Shown one piece after another: positions 1 through 6,914 of a stretch of DNA of 9,870 nucleotides. Made by a program: the position numbers and the translations under genes. The notes below the pieces were generated by a model. That model was not told the DNA's origin and ran no database searches. It saw only the letters and a program-made list of their open reading frames with translations. Numbering within the stretch: position 1 is the stretch's first letter; every line of letters starts with the position of its first letter. This DNA is from Planctomycetota bacterium (GTDB lineage: Bacteria > Planctomycetota > UBA8108 > UBA1146 > JAJFFE01): NCBI GenBank assembly GCA_020425835.1, contig JAGQRC010000074.1:1-9870 (forward strand), read 5' to 3'.

Positions 1-291
1 ATTGGTCGAAATGGGGGGTGTCAATTTCCGGGAGGACTGCACCTGCCGGGTGGAACGCCGCCTCCCCGGAGTCGGCAAGCCGGTTTCTGATAGTTTCCGG
101 GACGCCAAGCGACGCGGGGGCGAGTCGGTGCGGCGTTGGTGGCCAACCTCGGCCTGGGGTTGGGGTGGACGCTCCATCGGAGCCGGTCCGGGTCGACGCG
201 GCCGGGGTCGTCGGGCCGCATTTCGAAACGAAGCCGCCGCGATCGGGCGATCGCGGCGGTCTCTGGCCGGACGGCGTTCGGCGACGGTCGA
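1..291. other. Gene-free left edge
   Basis: I see no supportable gene in these 291 bases. A frame on the plus strand is open from the left edge to a stop at 293-295. Its translation is dominated by Arg, Gly and Trp and matches no family I know, so I treat it as a composition effect. I cannot exclude that it is the tail of a gene beginning outside the window. The only clear structure is the hairpin at 234-259, annotated separately. There are also G-rich runs around 12-17 and 165-176, but not the four tracts needed for a quadruplex. Confidence 0.5.
234..259 (-). terminator. Strong hairpin, probable terminator of the dockerin-protein gene
   Basis: A perfect 11-base-pair stem (234-244 with 249-259) closes a 4-base loop. 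It lies 33 bases beyond the stop codon of the minus-strand dockerin-protein gene, where a terminator would sit. Read on the minus strand, the stem is followed by CTTCGTTT, which is only moderately T-rich, so this is not a textbook intrinsic terminator. It could instead be a 3' end stabiliser, or act with Rho. The stem is almost pure G and C and would be very stable. Confidence 0.5.
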
Positions 292-2409
292 CTAGCAGCC
301 GAGCGGGTCGACGAACGTCGGGTCGGGCCCCGCAGCCGGGAACGGTGCCGGCGGATCCGGGAACGAGCCACCCGGCAAACCGGCGGGCTGGAACAGGTGG
401 AAGATCAGGTAGAGCGCGTCGGAGAGATCGACCTTCCCGTCATCGTTGCTGTCGGCGGCGTCCGCACAGATCGGAGCGACTCCGCCCGAGTACAGGTAGT
501 CGAGCACGAAGATCGGATCCGAAGTGTCGACGAGCGTGTCCTGGTTGGCGTCTCCGCGGATGAAGTTGTTTCCGCCCGGAGCCAGCAGCATCTTGAACAG
601 CGTGTTGACCGCACCATTGCACACGTACAACACGTTGCCGACGTCTTCGATCCCGCGCACCGAATTGGGGCTGCTCGTCACGGTCGCGCCGAGCGACTCG
701 AACGGAACCTGGAATCCGGTGGGGAAGCTGGTCTGCAGGAAGAACTGGTTCGACTGCACGGTGAAGTCGCTGCCGTCGTGGACCGGCGCGAACGCGTAGC
801 CCTCGGTCGCGCCGAGATCGCCCGAGAGGTAACAAACGCCGGCCGCGTAGTCGATCCCGGTGATGATCGGCGGGCTGCTCGCCCACGCCGTCTGCCCGAC
901 GACCAGCGGATCGGCCTCGATCGCGTAGAGCTGGTCGGCCGCGATGTCCTGGACCAGGTAGGTGTCGGAGAACGGATCGTACGAGATTCCGCCGAGGTTG
1001 GTCGACATCGAGGTCGTGAACGCGCTGATGGTCGCGCCGGTCGTCGCGTTGAGTCGCGTCAAGTTGCTCGTCCCGACGCGCGAGACGATCAGCCGATCCC
1101 GCAGGGAGTCGTAAGCGATCCCCCGGATCTGATCGATCGTGGTGTTGAGCGTCGAGACGAGGTTCAGGTCGGTGTCGTACACGAAGATCCGTCCCTGGAT
1201 CCCCGCCGCCGTCAACTCGCTGACGTAGAGGTTGCCGGTGCCCGGGTTGTAGGCGACGTCGTAGATCGAGGCGCCGTCGAATCGGCGGTGATCGACGAGG
1301 GCACCGGATCCGGTCCGAACCGCGAGGTTCGAGGAGACGGTGCTGGCACCGACGGTCGCGTTGAGCGTGTAGGTGACGGTGACGCCGTCCGGCACCGCGC
1401 TGTCGAAGAAAGTCGTGTCACCGCCACCGAGCGTCGCGATCACGGTCGTGTCCCGCAGCAGAGCGAGGGAGTCGTAGGCACCGGCGGTCGGGCCGTGATT
1501 CTCCCAGGTCAGCGTCATGTTGCCGTTGTTGTCGGCCCGCGCCTGCATGTTGGTCGGGGCGAGCAGCGTCGGGACCGGTCGCGTCAGACGGAACACGTTG
1601 GTGGCCGAGCAGACGTACATCACACCGCCACCCGGCGACCGCGTCGTGCCACGAACCGTCTCGCCGGTCGCGGAGAGGTCGGCTTCGACGCCGACGACGT
1701 TCCCCGCCATGTCCAGGCGGATCGTTCGGGTGACCCCGCCGTCGAAGATGTCGCCATAGCCGATCTCGAGGAACCGGTCACCGCGCATGGTGCGGAAGTG
1801 GACCGAGTCTCCGAAGAAGACATCCCCGACCGGGACGGGGATTGGGATCGTCGAGACCTCGGTGCCGCTCAGCGGGTCGAACTCCCGCAGGACGTGATTC
1901 GCGACGTCGCGACTCCAGATCGTGTTGTTGACCGTGTCCCACGCCAGGCCGTGGAGCGTGGGCGGGTTGGCTCCCGAAGCAGCGAGCGTGACGGCCGCCC
2001 CGGCGGCAGCGCCAGTGATCTTGTCGATCTGGACGATCTGCGAGGCCGAGGTGTTCAGGATCACGAGGGTATCGAACATCGGGTTGTACGCGATGCCGCG
2101 ACAAACCGGTGTGAACGTCGGGAAGGTCGCCGCCCCGAACGGATGGCTCAGCGAGCCGGCGGAGGTCATGAGGGGCGGGAAGGAGGAGAGCGTGTAGTGG
2201 CAGACGATGCCGTCGCCCTGGTCGACGACCCACAGCGAGTCGTTCGACGTGTCGTATGCGACGTCGAACGCGCCGCTGACCGGGCCCGATCCGCAATGGG
2301 GAAGCACGGCGTCGGGCAGGGTGCCCGCTCGGACCGACGTGCTCGCCAACAGAGCCACCAGACCCATGATCAGTCCGCTGGAGATCCGTGGGAGACTGGG
2401 AAAGTGCAT
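292..2409 (-). CDS. Secreted beta-propeller/fibronectin-III protein with C-terminal dockerin domain
   Basis: A 705-residue exported protein of unknown function. Residues 1-28 form a signal peptide: MHFPSLPRIS, a hydrophobic core (about 12-23), then a likely cut after VRA. A repeated unit of the form G-[IL]-[AS]-[YW]-[DN]-x3-D-x-[LI] recurs near 46, 104, 153, 382, 429, 473, 517 and 585, typical of beta-propeller blades in NHL- or SMP-30-like proteins. Between the two groups, residues about 283-367 look like a fibronectin type III domain. Residues 619-675 hold two dockerin-type calcium loops with ligands D620, N622, D624, D628, D631 and D653, N655, D657, D661, D664. A Pro-rich tail ends in Cys705. 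The start chosen has AGGAGG ten bases upstream. The frame stays open further up to 2655, but that part is Arg-rich and would bury the signal peptide. Secretion and the dockerin are well supported. The ligand or enzyme role is not known, and no catalytic motif is seen. Confidence 0.9.
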   Translation of the reverse strand: MHFPSLPRISSGLIMGLVALLASTSVRAGTLPDAVLPHCGSGPVSGAFDVAYDTSNDSLWVVDQGDGIVCHYTLSSFPPLMTSAGSLSHPFGAATFPTFTPVCRGIAYNPMFDTLVILNTSASQIVQIDKITGAAAGAAVTLAASGANPPTLHGLAWDTVNNTIWSRDVANHVLREFDPLSGTEVSTIPIPVPVGDVFFGDSVHFRTMRGDRFLEIGYGDIFDGGVTRTIRLDMAGNVVGVEADLSATGETVRGTTRSPGGGVMYVCSATNVFRLTRPVPTLLAPTNMQARADNNGNMTLTWENHGPTAGAYDSLALLRDTTVIATLGGGDTTFFDSAVPDGVTVTYTLNATVGASTVSSNLAVRTGSGALVDHRRFDGASIYDVAYNPGTGNLYVSELTAAGIQGRIFVYDTDLNLVSTLNTTIDQIRGIAYDSLRDRLIVSRVGTSNLTRLNATTGATISAFTTSMSTNLGGISYDPFSDTYLVQDIAADQLYAIEADPLVVGQTAWASSPPIITGIDYAAGVCYLSGDLGATEGYAFAPVHDGSDFTVQSNQFFLQTSFPTGFQVPFESLGATVTSSPNSVRGIEDVGNVLYVCNGAVNTLFKMLLAPGGNNFIRGDANQDTLVDTSDPIFVLDYLYSGGVAPICADAADSNDDGKVDLSDALYLIFHLFQPAGLPGGSFPDPPAPFPAAGPDPTFVDPLGC

Positions 2410-2446
2410 CTTCTCTTCTCCTCCTCGAGTCGCTCGATCGACTCGA
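2410..2446 (-). promoter_or_regulatory. Ribosome binding site with abutting hairpin, dockerin-protein gene
   Basis: On the minus strand AGGAGG (2425-2420) lies ten bases before the ATG at 2409, followed by a purine-rich spacer. This decides the start codon. Directly upstream, 2425-2432 and 2439-2446 form an 8-base-pair stem around a 6-base loop. The stem takes in the first bases of the binding site (2425 and, just outside, 2424), so a folded leader could partly hide it. The binding site is firm; a regulatory role for the stem is inference. Confidence 0.6.
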
Positions 2447-2678
2447 AAGTGGGTATCTCTTCCACCCAGGCCTGAACCCCGGAGTCCGTCGGCAACACTC
2501 GACGGTGAGGCCCACCGGCCTCGCTGCTTGGAGCGCGAGAACCGACGTCGCGTGAATCGTGTTCCTGAACTCGAGCCCTCGACAGACCTCGAACCGTCGG
2601 CTCGCCGTCGGTGTCGTGATCTGCCCCTTATGCCGATCGCGGGAAGACGCGGCACCGTCCAGAAAGCAAAGCGGCCCA

Positions 2679-2706
2679 GGAGCTACGCAGCTCCGGCGGA
2701 ACCGCC
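2679..2706 (-). promoter_or_regulatory. Two back-to-back hairpins, candidate structured leader element
   Basis: Bases 2679-2684 pair with 2689-2694 (6 pairs, 4-base loop). With no gap, 2695-2698 then pair with 2703-2706 (4 pairs, 4-base loop; a fifth pair is possible if the loop shrinks). The two stems could stack end to end. They sit about 270-300 bases upstream of the dockerin-protein start, within the transcript expected from the candidate promoter at 2956-2984. I could not match them to a known riboswitch class. Strand is assigned only from the downstream gene, since inverted repeats fold on either strand. Confidence 0.35.
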
Positions 2707-2864
2707 AACGCGCCTCACCCTTGTTGCTCTCCCCGGCCGACACCACTTCGCCCGGCGCGATTGTACCGGTTCGCGTGACGTGCACGCCTACGGAGTTCCG
2801 ACCTGCGGAGCGACCCGCAGGGGATCTCGGCATCGGGGAATCTCCGGAAGGGCGTGGGTTCAGA

Positions 2865-2890
2865 CCCGCAACCCGCCACCCGCGTCGCCC
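2865..2890 (-). other. Potential G-quadruplex motif
   Basis: The plus strand has four CCC tracts at 2865, 2872, 2879 and 2888 with gaps of 4, 4 and 6 bases, so the minus strand fits the G3-N1-7 quadruplex pattern. Two more CCC tracts follow at 2900 and 2905, making six tracts in 43 bases. If the upstream promoter is real, the motif would lie in the leader RNA about 60 bases after its start. In GC-rich DNA such motifs also arise by chance, so function is unproven. Confidence 0.45.
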
Positions 2891-2955
2891 TCGTCCGCAC
2901 CCGACCCTTCTGCGCTCCGTTCCGAGCGCTTCCGATCGAGCGGACGCAAGTCCGG

Positions 2956-2984
2956 AGTATAGATGCGAGGGGTCCTCCCGGCAA
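2956..2984 (-). promoter_or_regulatory. Candidate sigma-70-type promoter
   Basis: On the minus strand TTGCCG (2984-2979) and TATACT (2961-2956) are separated by exactly 17 bases. They match the consensus hexamers at 4 of 6 and 5 of 6 positions. TATACT stands out in a very GC-rich region. Transcription would begin near 2949 and run toward the dockerin-protein gene, giving a leader of about 540 nt. It might instead make a separate small RNA ending before 2410. It was found by eye, and housekeeping promoters of the host lineage may differ from this consensus. Confidence 0.4.
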
Positions 2985-3083
2985 GAGGGGGAGGTTCCTC
3001 ACCGCGCGCCGCCGCACGGGGCCCGGCACGCGCCGAGCTTGCAGGCAGTACTTGAAGCTACAACGGTTTACATGGCGTGAACG

Positions 3084-4379
3084 TCACGGGTAGATCCGGT
3101 AGAGCATCCTCGGGAACGGGATCGCCTCCCGGATGTGTTCGATGCCGCACATCCAGGCCACGGTCCGCTCGAGACCCAGGCCGAATCCGCCGTGCGGAAC
3201 GCTGCCGTACCGCCGCAGGTCCAGGTACCACTCGAACGCCTCCTGCGGCAACTCGTGGGCCCGGATGCGCGAGCGGAGCACCTCGAGATCCTCCTCGCGC
3301 TGACCCCCGCCGATCACTTCGCCGTAGCCCTCGGGCGCGAGGACATCTACACCGAGCGCGAACCGATCGTCGGCAGGGTCACGCTTCATGTAGAACGCCT
3401 TCACCTCGTGCGGATACCGGTGAACCATGACCGGTCGATCGTACAGATTCGAGACGAACGTCTCGTCGGGCGCGCCGAAGTCCTCTCCGAATCGGAAGTC
3501 GTGCCCGCCCTCGGCCATCTTCTTCGCCGCTTCCTCGTAGCTGAGTCGGGGGAACGGCTTCTGGATCGCTTCGAGCCTCGACACGTCTCGCTCGAGGACT
3601 TCGAGCTCTCGCTTCCGATGGGTCAGGACGCGCTGCGCAATGAAGCAGAGGAGCCCCTCCGCCAAGTCCATCACGTCGTCGAGGTCGGCGTAGGCCATTT
3701 CCGGCTCGCACATCCAGAACTCGCGAAGGTGGCGGCGGGTCTTCGACCGCTCGGCACGGAACGTCGGACCGAAGCAGTAGACCCGGCCGTATGCCATCGC
3801 CGCCGCCTCGTTGTAGAGCTGGCCCGACTGGCTCAGGAAAGCCCTCTCGTCATCGGAGTATTCGACCTCGAACAGCGTCGTCGTGCCCTCGCACGCGTTC
3901 GGGGTGAAGATCGGCGCGTCGACGTTGATGAAGTCGCGCTCGTGGAAGAAGTCGCGGATCGCCCGGATCACCTCGTCGCGAATCCGCATGATCGCGACCT
4001 GCTTCGACGAGCGCAGCCACAGATGGCGGTGGCTGAGCAGGAAGTCCGCGCCGTGCGCCTGATTGGCGATCGGGTACTCCTCCGCGACGGAGATGATCTC
4101 CGCGGACACGACCTCGAGTTCGTACCCGCCGGGAGCGCGACTGTCCGCGCGCACCGCGCCCGTGACGGTCAGTGCGCTCTCGTACGGCAACGATGACAAC
4201 GCCTTGAACGACTCCTCGTCGAGTTGGGCCGCCACCGCGATGCACTGAACCGTGCCGCTTCCGTCCCGGACCTGCAGGAACGCGATCTTGCCCTTCGAGC
4301 GACGATTCTGCAGCCAGCCTCGGAGCGTCACCGTCTGTCCGTCGTGTTCCGAGAGTCTCGCCACCGTCGTGATGGTCAT
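3084..4379 (-). CDS. asnS: Asparaginyl-tRNA synthetase
   Basis: This cytoplasmic class IIb enzyme joins asparagine to tRNA(Asn) using ATP. At 431 residues it matches the usual bacterial length. Residues about 15-100 form the anticodon-binding OB fold ([20 protein letters not shown]). The catalytic core follows, with [10 protein letters not shown] (183-192), motif 2 around FRAE (207-210) and RHLREFW (216-222), and motif 3 GFGLGLER (398-405). The [10 protein letters not shown] stretch and the C-terminal [13 protein letters not shown] favour AsnRS over the related aspartyl enzymes. The ATG at 4379 has AAGGTGA about seven bases upstream and gives the normal N terminus. It follows nadD on the same strand after 122 bases. 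Its presence suggests that Asn-tRNA is charged directly, although an amidotransferase route could coexist. Confidence 0.97.
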   Translation of the reverse strand: MTITTVARLSEHDGQTVTLRGWLQNRRSKGKIAFLQVRDGSGTVQCIAVAAQLDEESFKALSSLPYESALTVTGAVRADSRAPGGYELEVVSAEIISVAEEYPIANQAHGADFLLSHRHLWLRSSKQVAIMRIRDEVIRAIRDFFHERDFINVDAPIFTPNACEGTTTLFEVEYSDDERAFLSQSGQLYNEAAAMAYGRVYCFGPTFRAERSKTRRHLREFWMCEPEMAYADLDDVMDLAEGLLCFIAQRVLTHRKRELEVLERDVSRLEAIQKPFPRLSYEEAAKKMAEGGHDFRFGEDFGAPDETFVSNLYDRPVMVHRYPHEVKAFYMKRDPADDRFALGVDVLAPEGYGEVIGGGQREEDLEVLRSRIRAHELPQEAFEWYLDLRRYGSVPHGGFGLGLERTVAWMCGIEHIREAIPFPRMLYRIYP

Positions 4380-4466
4380 CGGGGTTCACCTTCCATGGCA
4401 GGGCCGCGGCGTCTCGTTCGGCGTCGTCGTTCCGGTCTCCTCGTCGAGTCGACGAAAGCGGCCGGG

Positions 4467-4494
4467 ATTCTGGCCGGGTCCGATCGGATTGCAA
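4467..4494 (-). promoter_or_regulatory. Weak candidate promoter for asnS
   Basis: On the minus strand TTGCAA (4494-4489) and CAGAAT (4472-4467) are 16 bases apart, each matching the sigma-70 consensus at 4 of 6 positions. The site lies just beyond the nadD stop and about 90 bases before asnS, so asnS may have its own promoter as well as read-through from nadD. A 15-base near-perfect palindrome (4441-4455) falls just downstream and could be an operator. Both are weak matches by eye. Confidence 0.22.
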
Positions 4495-4501
4495 GCGCCG
4501 G

Positions 4502-5122
4502 TCAACACGGCGAGAGGTAGAGCCCGTGATGTTCGATGTAGTTCGCGACGGCGTCGGGCACGAGGTCCCGGATCGGCTCGCCGTTCGCGACCCGGCGTCG
4601 GACCTCGGATGACGAGCCTGGCGTCTCGGGGCCCGGGACCAGGTCACGGTTGAGCCGGTCGAGCGCGGTCTCATCGAGGAACGGCACGTCTTCGGGACGG
4701 AATCGCAGCGTCGACCCCGGGCGCGGGAACGCCACGACGCGTGCGAGCGAGAAGATCTCCTCCGCCTGATACCACTGCCGGATCGAGCGGATGTTGTCGC
4801 CGCCGATCAGGAAGAAGAGCTCCCGCCGGGGCTCCTCGGCCCGGACCTCGCGCAGGGTCTGGACGGTGTACGACGGTCCGGACCGACTCAGCTCACGGGT
4901 GTCGATCTCCAGGTCCCGGTCGTCGCCGATCGCCAATCGGAGCATGGCGAGCCGATGTTCCCCCGAGGTCCGCTCTCCGACGTTCTTGTGCGGGGGACGC
5001 CCCGCGATCACCAGTCGCACACGGTCGATCGGCAGCGCGGTCAGGGCCAGCCGGGCGAGTGCCAAGTGCCCGCGATGTGGGGGGTCGAAGACACCCCCGA
5101 AGAGCGCGATCCCTCGCTGCAT
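4502..5122 (-). CDS. nadD: Nicotinate-nucleotide adenylyltransferase
   Basis: This enzyme transfers AMP from ATP to nicotinate mononucleotide to give deamido-NAD, the step before NAD synthetase. The 206-residue length is normal for the family. Near the N terminus GGVFDPPHRGH (9-19) is the nucleotidyltransferase (H/T)xGH signature with its glycine-rich lead-in. PPHK (43-46) and SYTVQTL (84-90) are NadD-specific substrate contacts. IGGDN (106-110) stands where many members have GxDS. SSSEVRRR (170-177) is the second ATP-binding signature, usually written ISSTxIR. The ATG at 5122 is preceded by GGGAG and AGGGG runs. Gene order is nadD then asnS on the minus strand. The common obgE/rsfS partners are not next to it here. 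Confidence 0.94.
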   Translation of the reverse strand: MQRGIALFGGVFDPPHRGHLALARLALTALPIDRVRLVIAGRPPHKNVGERTSGEHRLAMLRLAIGDDRDLEIDTRELSRSGPSYTVQTLREVRAEEPRRELFFLIGGDNIRSIRQWYQAEEIFSLARVVAFPRPGSTLRFRPEDVPFLDETALDRLNRDLVPGPETPGSSSEVRRRVANGEPIRDLVPDAVANYIEHHGLYLSPC

Positions 5123-5786
5123 GCCCCTCTCCCTGATTCTTGAAAAAGCCCTTTACCAGAAGTACACTCCGCGCCCTTTTTCGTGCGTAGACGCCTTGCT
5201 GGATTGTCCTTGCAGTGTCGAGGTTCGGACTCGCACTGCGGTGAGCCCGTTCGCCGGTCGGACGAGCGAGCTCGGCCCGTTGCATTGAGGGCAATCGTTC
5301 CCGTCGAGGCGAGCCGCGACGGACACGGGATGGAACGCCGGTGGACGAACGCAGGTAGGCGGCCGAGTCGAGTCCGACGTCCCGTGTCGGGCGCGCGAGG
5401 ATCCCGGGTTCGACCTTCGAGCGCGGTGTCTTCGAATCGGCTCTTGTCTCAGAATCGGTTTTCGCGAACAAGTCCCACGACTTGCCGCAGGTTGCCGAGG
5501 AGCAGTTGCTCCGAAACGTCGTGTCACGGAGAGTCGATCCCATCGTGGGCCCGGATCCGTTCCATGGCGACGAGGGTTCTCTCCTGGTGTCGTCGGCACG
5601 AGCTGCCACGCGGCGCACGGGAACGTGCATTCCAGCGAGGTCGACGAGGGATCATCCCCCGGCGACGGGTTTCAGATCAAACCGCCCGCGAGGTGGCGGC
5701 TCCGGTGTCGGTGGCTCGGCCATCGACGAGAAACCGGGTCGCGCCGAGTGTGGCCAAGACACGACGGCAATGGAGCCGACAAGACG
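5123..5786. other. Gene-free divergent intergenic region between nadD and ald
   Basis: These 664 bases separate two divergently transcribed genes and must hold promoters for both, but I see no convincing -35/-10 pair in either direction. Frames are open on both strands without family resemblance. Visible structure is limited to a short near-palindrome at 5499-5512 (5 pairs, 4-base loop) and a stem at 5668-5683 (GGTTT with AAACC, 6-base loop). A ribosome binding site GGAG for ald lies at 5772-5775, just before the gene. The gap is large compared with the tight spacing to its right. Confidence 0.5.
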
Positions 5787-6914
5787 ATGGTTCAGCGCAT
5801 CATCGGAGTTCCGCGCGAGATCAAGCCCCAAGAGAACCGAGTTGCCTTGGTGCCGTCGGGGGCATTCGCCTTGGTCCAGGACGGCCACCGGGTCCTGGTC
5901 GAGAAGGGTGCGGGTGAAGGCAGTGGGCTCCTCGACGCCGAGTACGTCGAGGCCGGTGCCGAGATCGTTCCCGATGCCGACTCTCTGTTCGAGCAGTCGG
6001 ACATCATCGTCAAGGTGAAGGAGCCGCTCGAGCCGGAGTTCGCGCGGATCCGCCCCGAGCACGTGGTCTTCACCTACTTTCACTTCGCCGCCTCGCGGGA
6101 CCTGACCGAGGCGATGCTCGACCGCGGTGCCGCGTGTGTCGCGTACGAGACGATCGAAGATAACAAGGGTCACCTCCCGCTGCTGACTCCCATGAGCGAA
6201 GTCGCCGGGCGCATGTCGGTGTTGGCCGGCGCACAGCACCTCGAGAAGCAGCACGGGGGACGCGGCGTCCTGGTCACGGGGGTGCCCGGCGTCGATCCGG
6301 CGAAGATCGTGATCCTCGGCGGCGGGGTCGTCGGGACCAACGCCGCGAAGGTCGCGGCCGGTCTCGGAGCGAACGTTCAGATCTTCGACATCGACCTCGA
6401 TCGCCTGCGGTATCTCGACGACGTGATGCCGAAGAACGTCACCACCGCGTTCTCCAACCCGTTCAGCATCCGCAAGGAGGTCGCCCGCGCCGATCTCGTG
6501 GTCGGAGCGGTGCTCGTTCACGGAGCCCGGGCTCCGATGCTCGTCCCGCGCGACTACCTCGCCGACATGTCCGACGGTTCGGTGATCGTCGACGTCGCGG
6601 TCGACCAAGGAGGTTGCGTCGAGACCACCCGACCCACGACCCACGCGGAGCCGACCTACGTCATCGACGGCGTCGTGCACTACGGCGTCGCCAACATGCC
6701 GGGCGCGGTCTCGCGGACCTCGACGTTCGCGTTGACCAACGCGACGTTGCCGTACCTGCGGGTGCTCGCGCGCGACGGGGTCAACGGCTTCGTCCGCAAG
6801 AGCCCCCGGTACGCGAGGGGGCTCAACGCGATCGGCGGCAAGGTCTACCACGAGGGCGTCAGCTCAGCGTTCGGCATGGATCTCCATCCGATTGAGGATT
6901 TGCAGCATGGCTGA
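5787..6914 (+). CDS. ald: Alanine dehydrogenase
   Basis: This enzyme catalyses the NAD-linked interconversion of L-alanine with pyruvate and ammonia in the cytoplasm. The 375 residues span the whole family length. The N terminus [19 protein letters not shown] (5-23) carries substrate-binding Arg18, and KVKEP (76-80) carries Lys78. His99 in FTYFHFAA and Asp273 in AVDQGGC correspond to the catalytic His/Asp pair. GGGVVG (178-183) begins the Rossmann NAD site, followed by the strand ending in Asp201. [13 protein letters not shown] (301-313) is the family signature, with Ser where Pro is usual. The ATG at 5787 matches family N termini; an ATG at 5770 is out of frame. It is the first gene of the plus-strand series, and its stop overlaps the next start by 8 bases. 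Related transhydrogenase alpha subunits are excluded by the length and signatures. Confidence 0.97.
   Translation: MVQRIIGVPREIKPQENRVALVPSGAFALVQDGHRVLVEKGAGEGSGLLDAEYVEAGAEIVPDADSLFEQSDIIVKVKEPLEPEFARIRPEHVVFTYFHFAASRDLTEAMLDRGAACVAYETIEDNKGHLPLLTPMSEVAGRMSVLAGAQHLEKQHGGRGVLVTGVPGVDPAKIVILGGGVVGTNAAKVAAGLGANVQIFDIDLDRLRYLDDVMPKNVTTAFSNPFSIRKEVARADLVVGAVLVHGARAPMLVPRDYLADMSDGSVIVDVAVDQGGCVETTRPTTHAEPTYVIDGVVHYGVANMPGAVSRTSTFALTNATLPYLRVLARDGVNGFVRKSPRYARGLNAIGGKVYHEGVSSAFGMDLHPIEDLQHG

Larger units (their letters stand above)
2447..3083. other. Long gene-free region between asnS and the dockerin-protein gene
   Basis: No gene is supportable in this stretch. Frames are open on both strands, but the translations are Arg/Pro/Ser-rich and match nothing I recognise. 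What it does hold, annotated separately, is a candidate minus-strand promoter, a C-tract cluster and two back-to-back hairpins. Three further stems are visible: 2802-2821 (7 pairs, loop of 6), 2912-2929 (6 pairs, loop of 6) and 2941-2954 (5 pairs, GCAA loop on the plus strand). A further 6-pair stem (2974-2979 with 2989-2994) overlaps the candidate -35. No tRNA T-loop, tmRNA, RNase P or SRP core motif was found by eye. Confidence 0.55.

Noticed and set aside
1..60. A tmRNA 5' end, suggested by GGGGGTGT
   Set aside because: The essential TTCGACGG-type continuation is absent.
136..2475. A 779-codon open frame on the plus strand opposite the dockerin-protein gene
   Set aside because: Its product is a featureless run rich in Arg, Asp, Val and Glu, as expected opposite a GC-rich gene with third-position G/C bias. 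The minus-strand frame has a signal peptide, domains and a strong ribosome binding site.
2410..2655. Extending the dockerin-protein start upstream to 2655
   Set aside because: The extra 82 residues are Arg-rich and would place the signal peptide inside the chain. The ATG at 2409 has an AGGAGG site.
2660..2706. A cyclic-di-GMP class I riboswitch, suggested by GCAAAGC
   Set aside because: The flanking stems, the GAAA loop and the downstream receptor helix of that class are missing, and it would face away from the nearest gene.
2850..2880. A tRNA T-arm, suggested by GGGTTCAGACCC
   Set aside because: The loop lacks the invariant A after the purine, the 5-pair stem does not form, and no anticodon or acceptor arm can be drawn.
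2941..2975. RNase P RNA core, suggested by AAGTCCGGA
   Set aside because: None of the other conserved RNase P segments occurs nearby.
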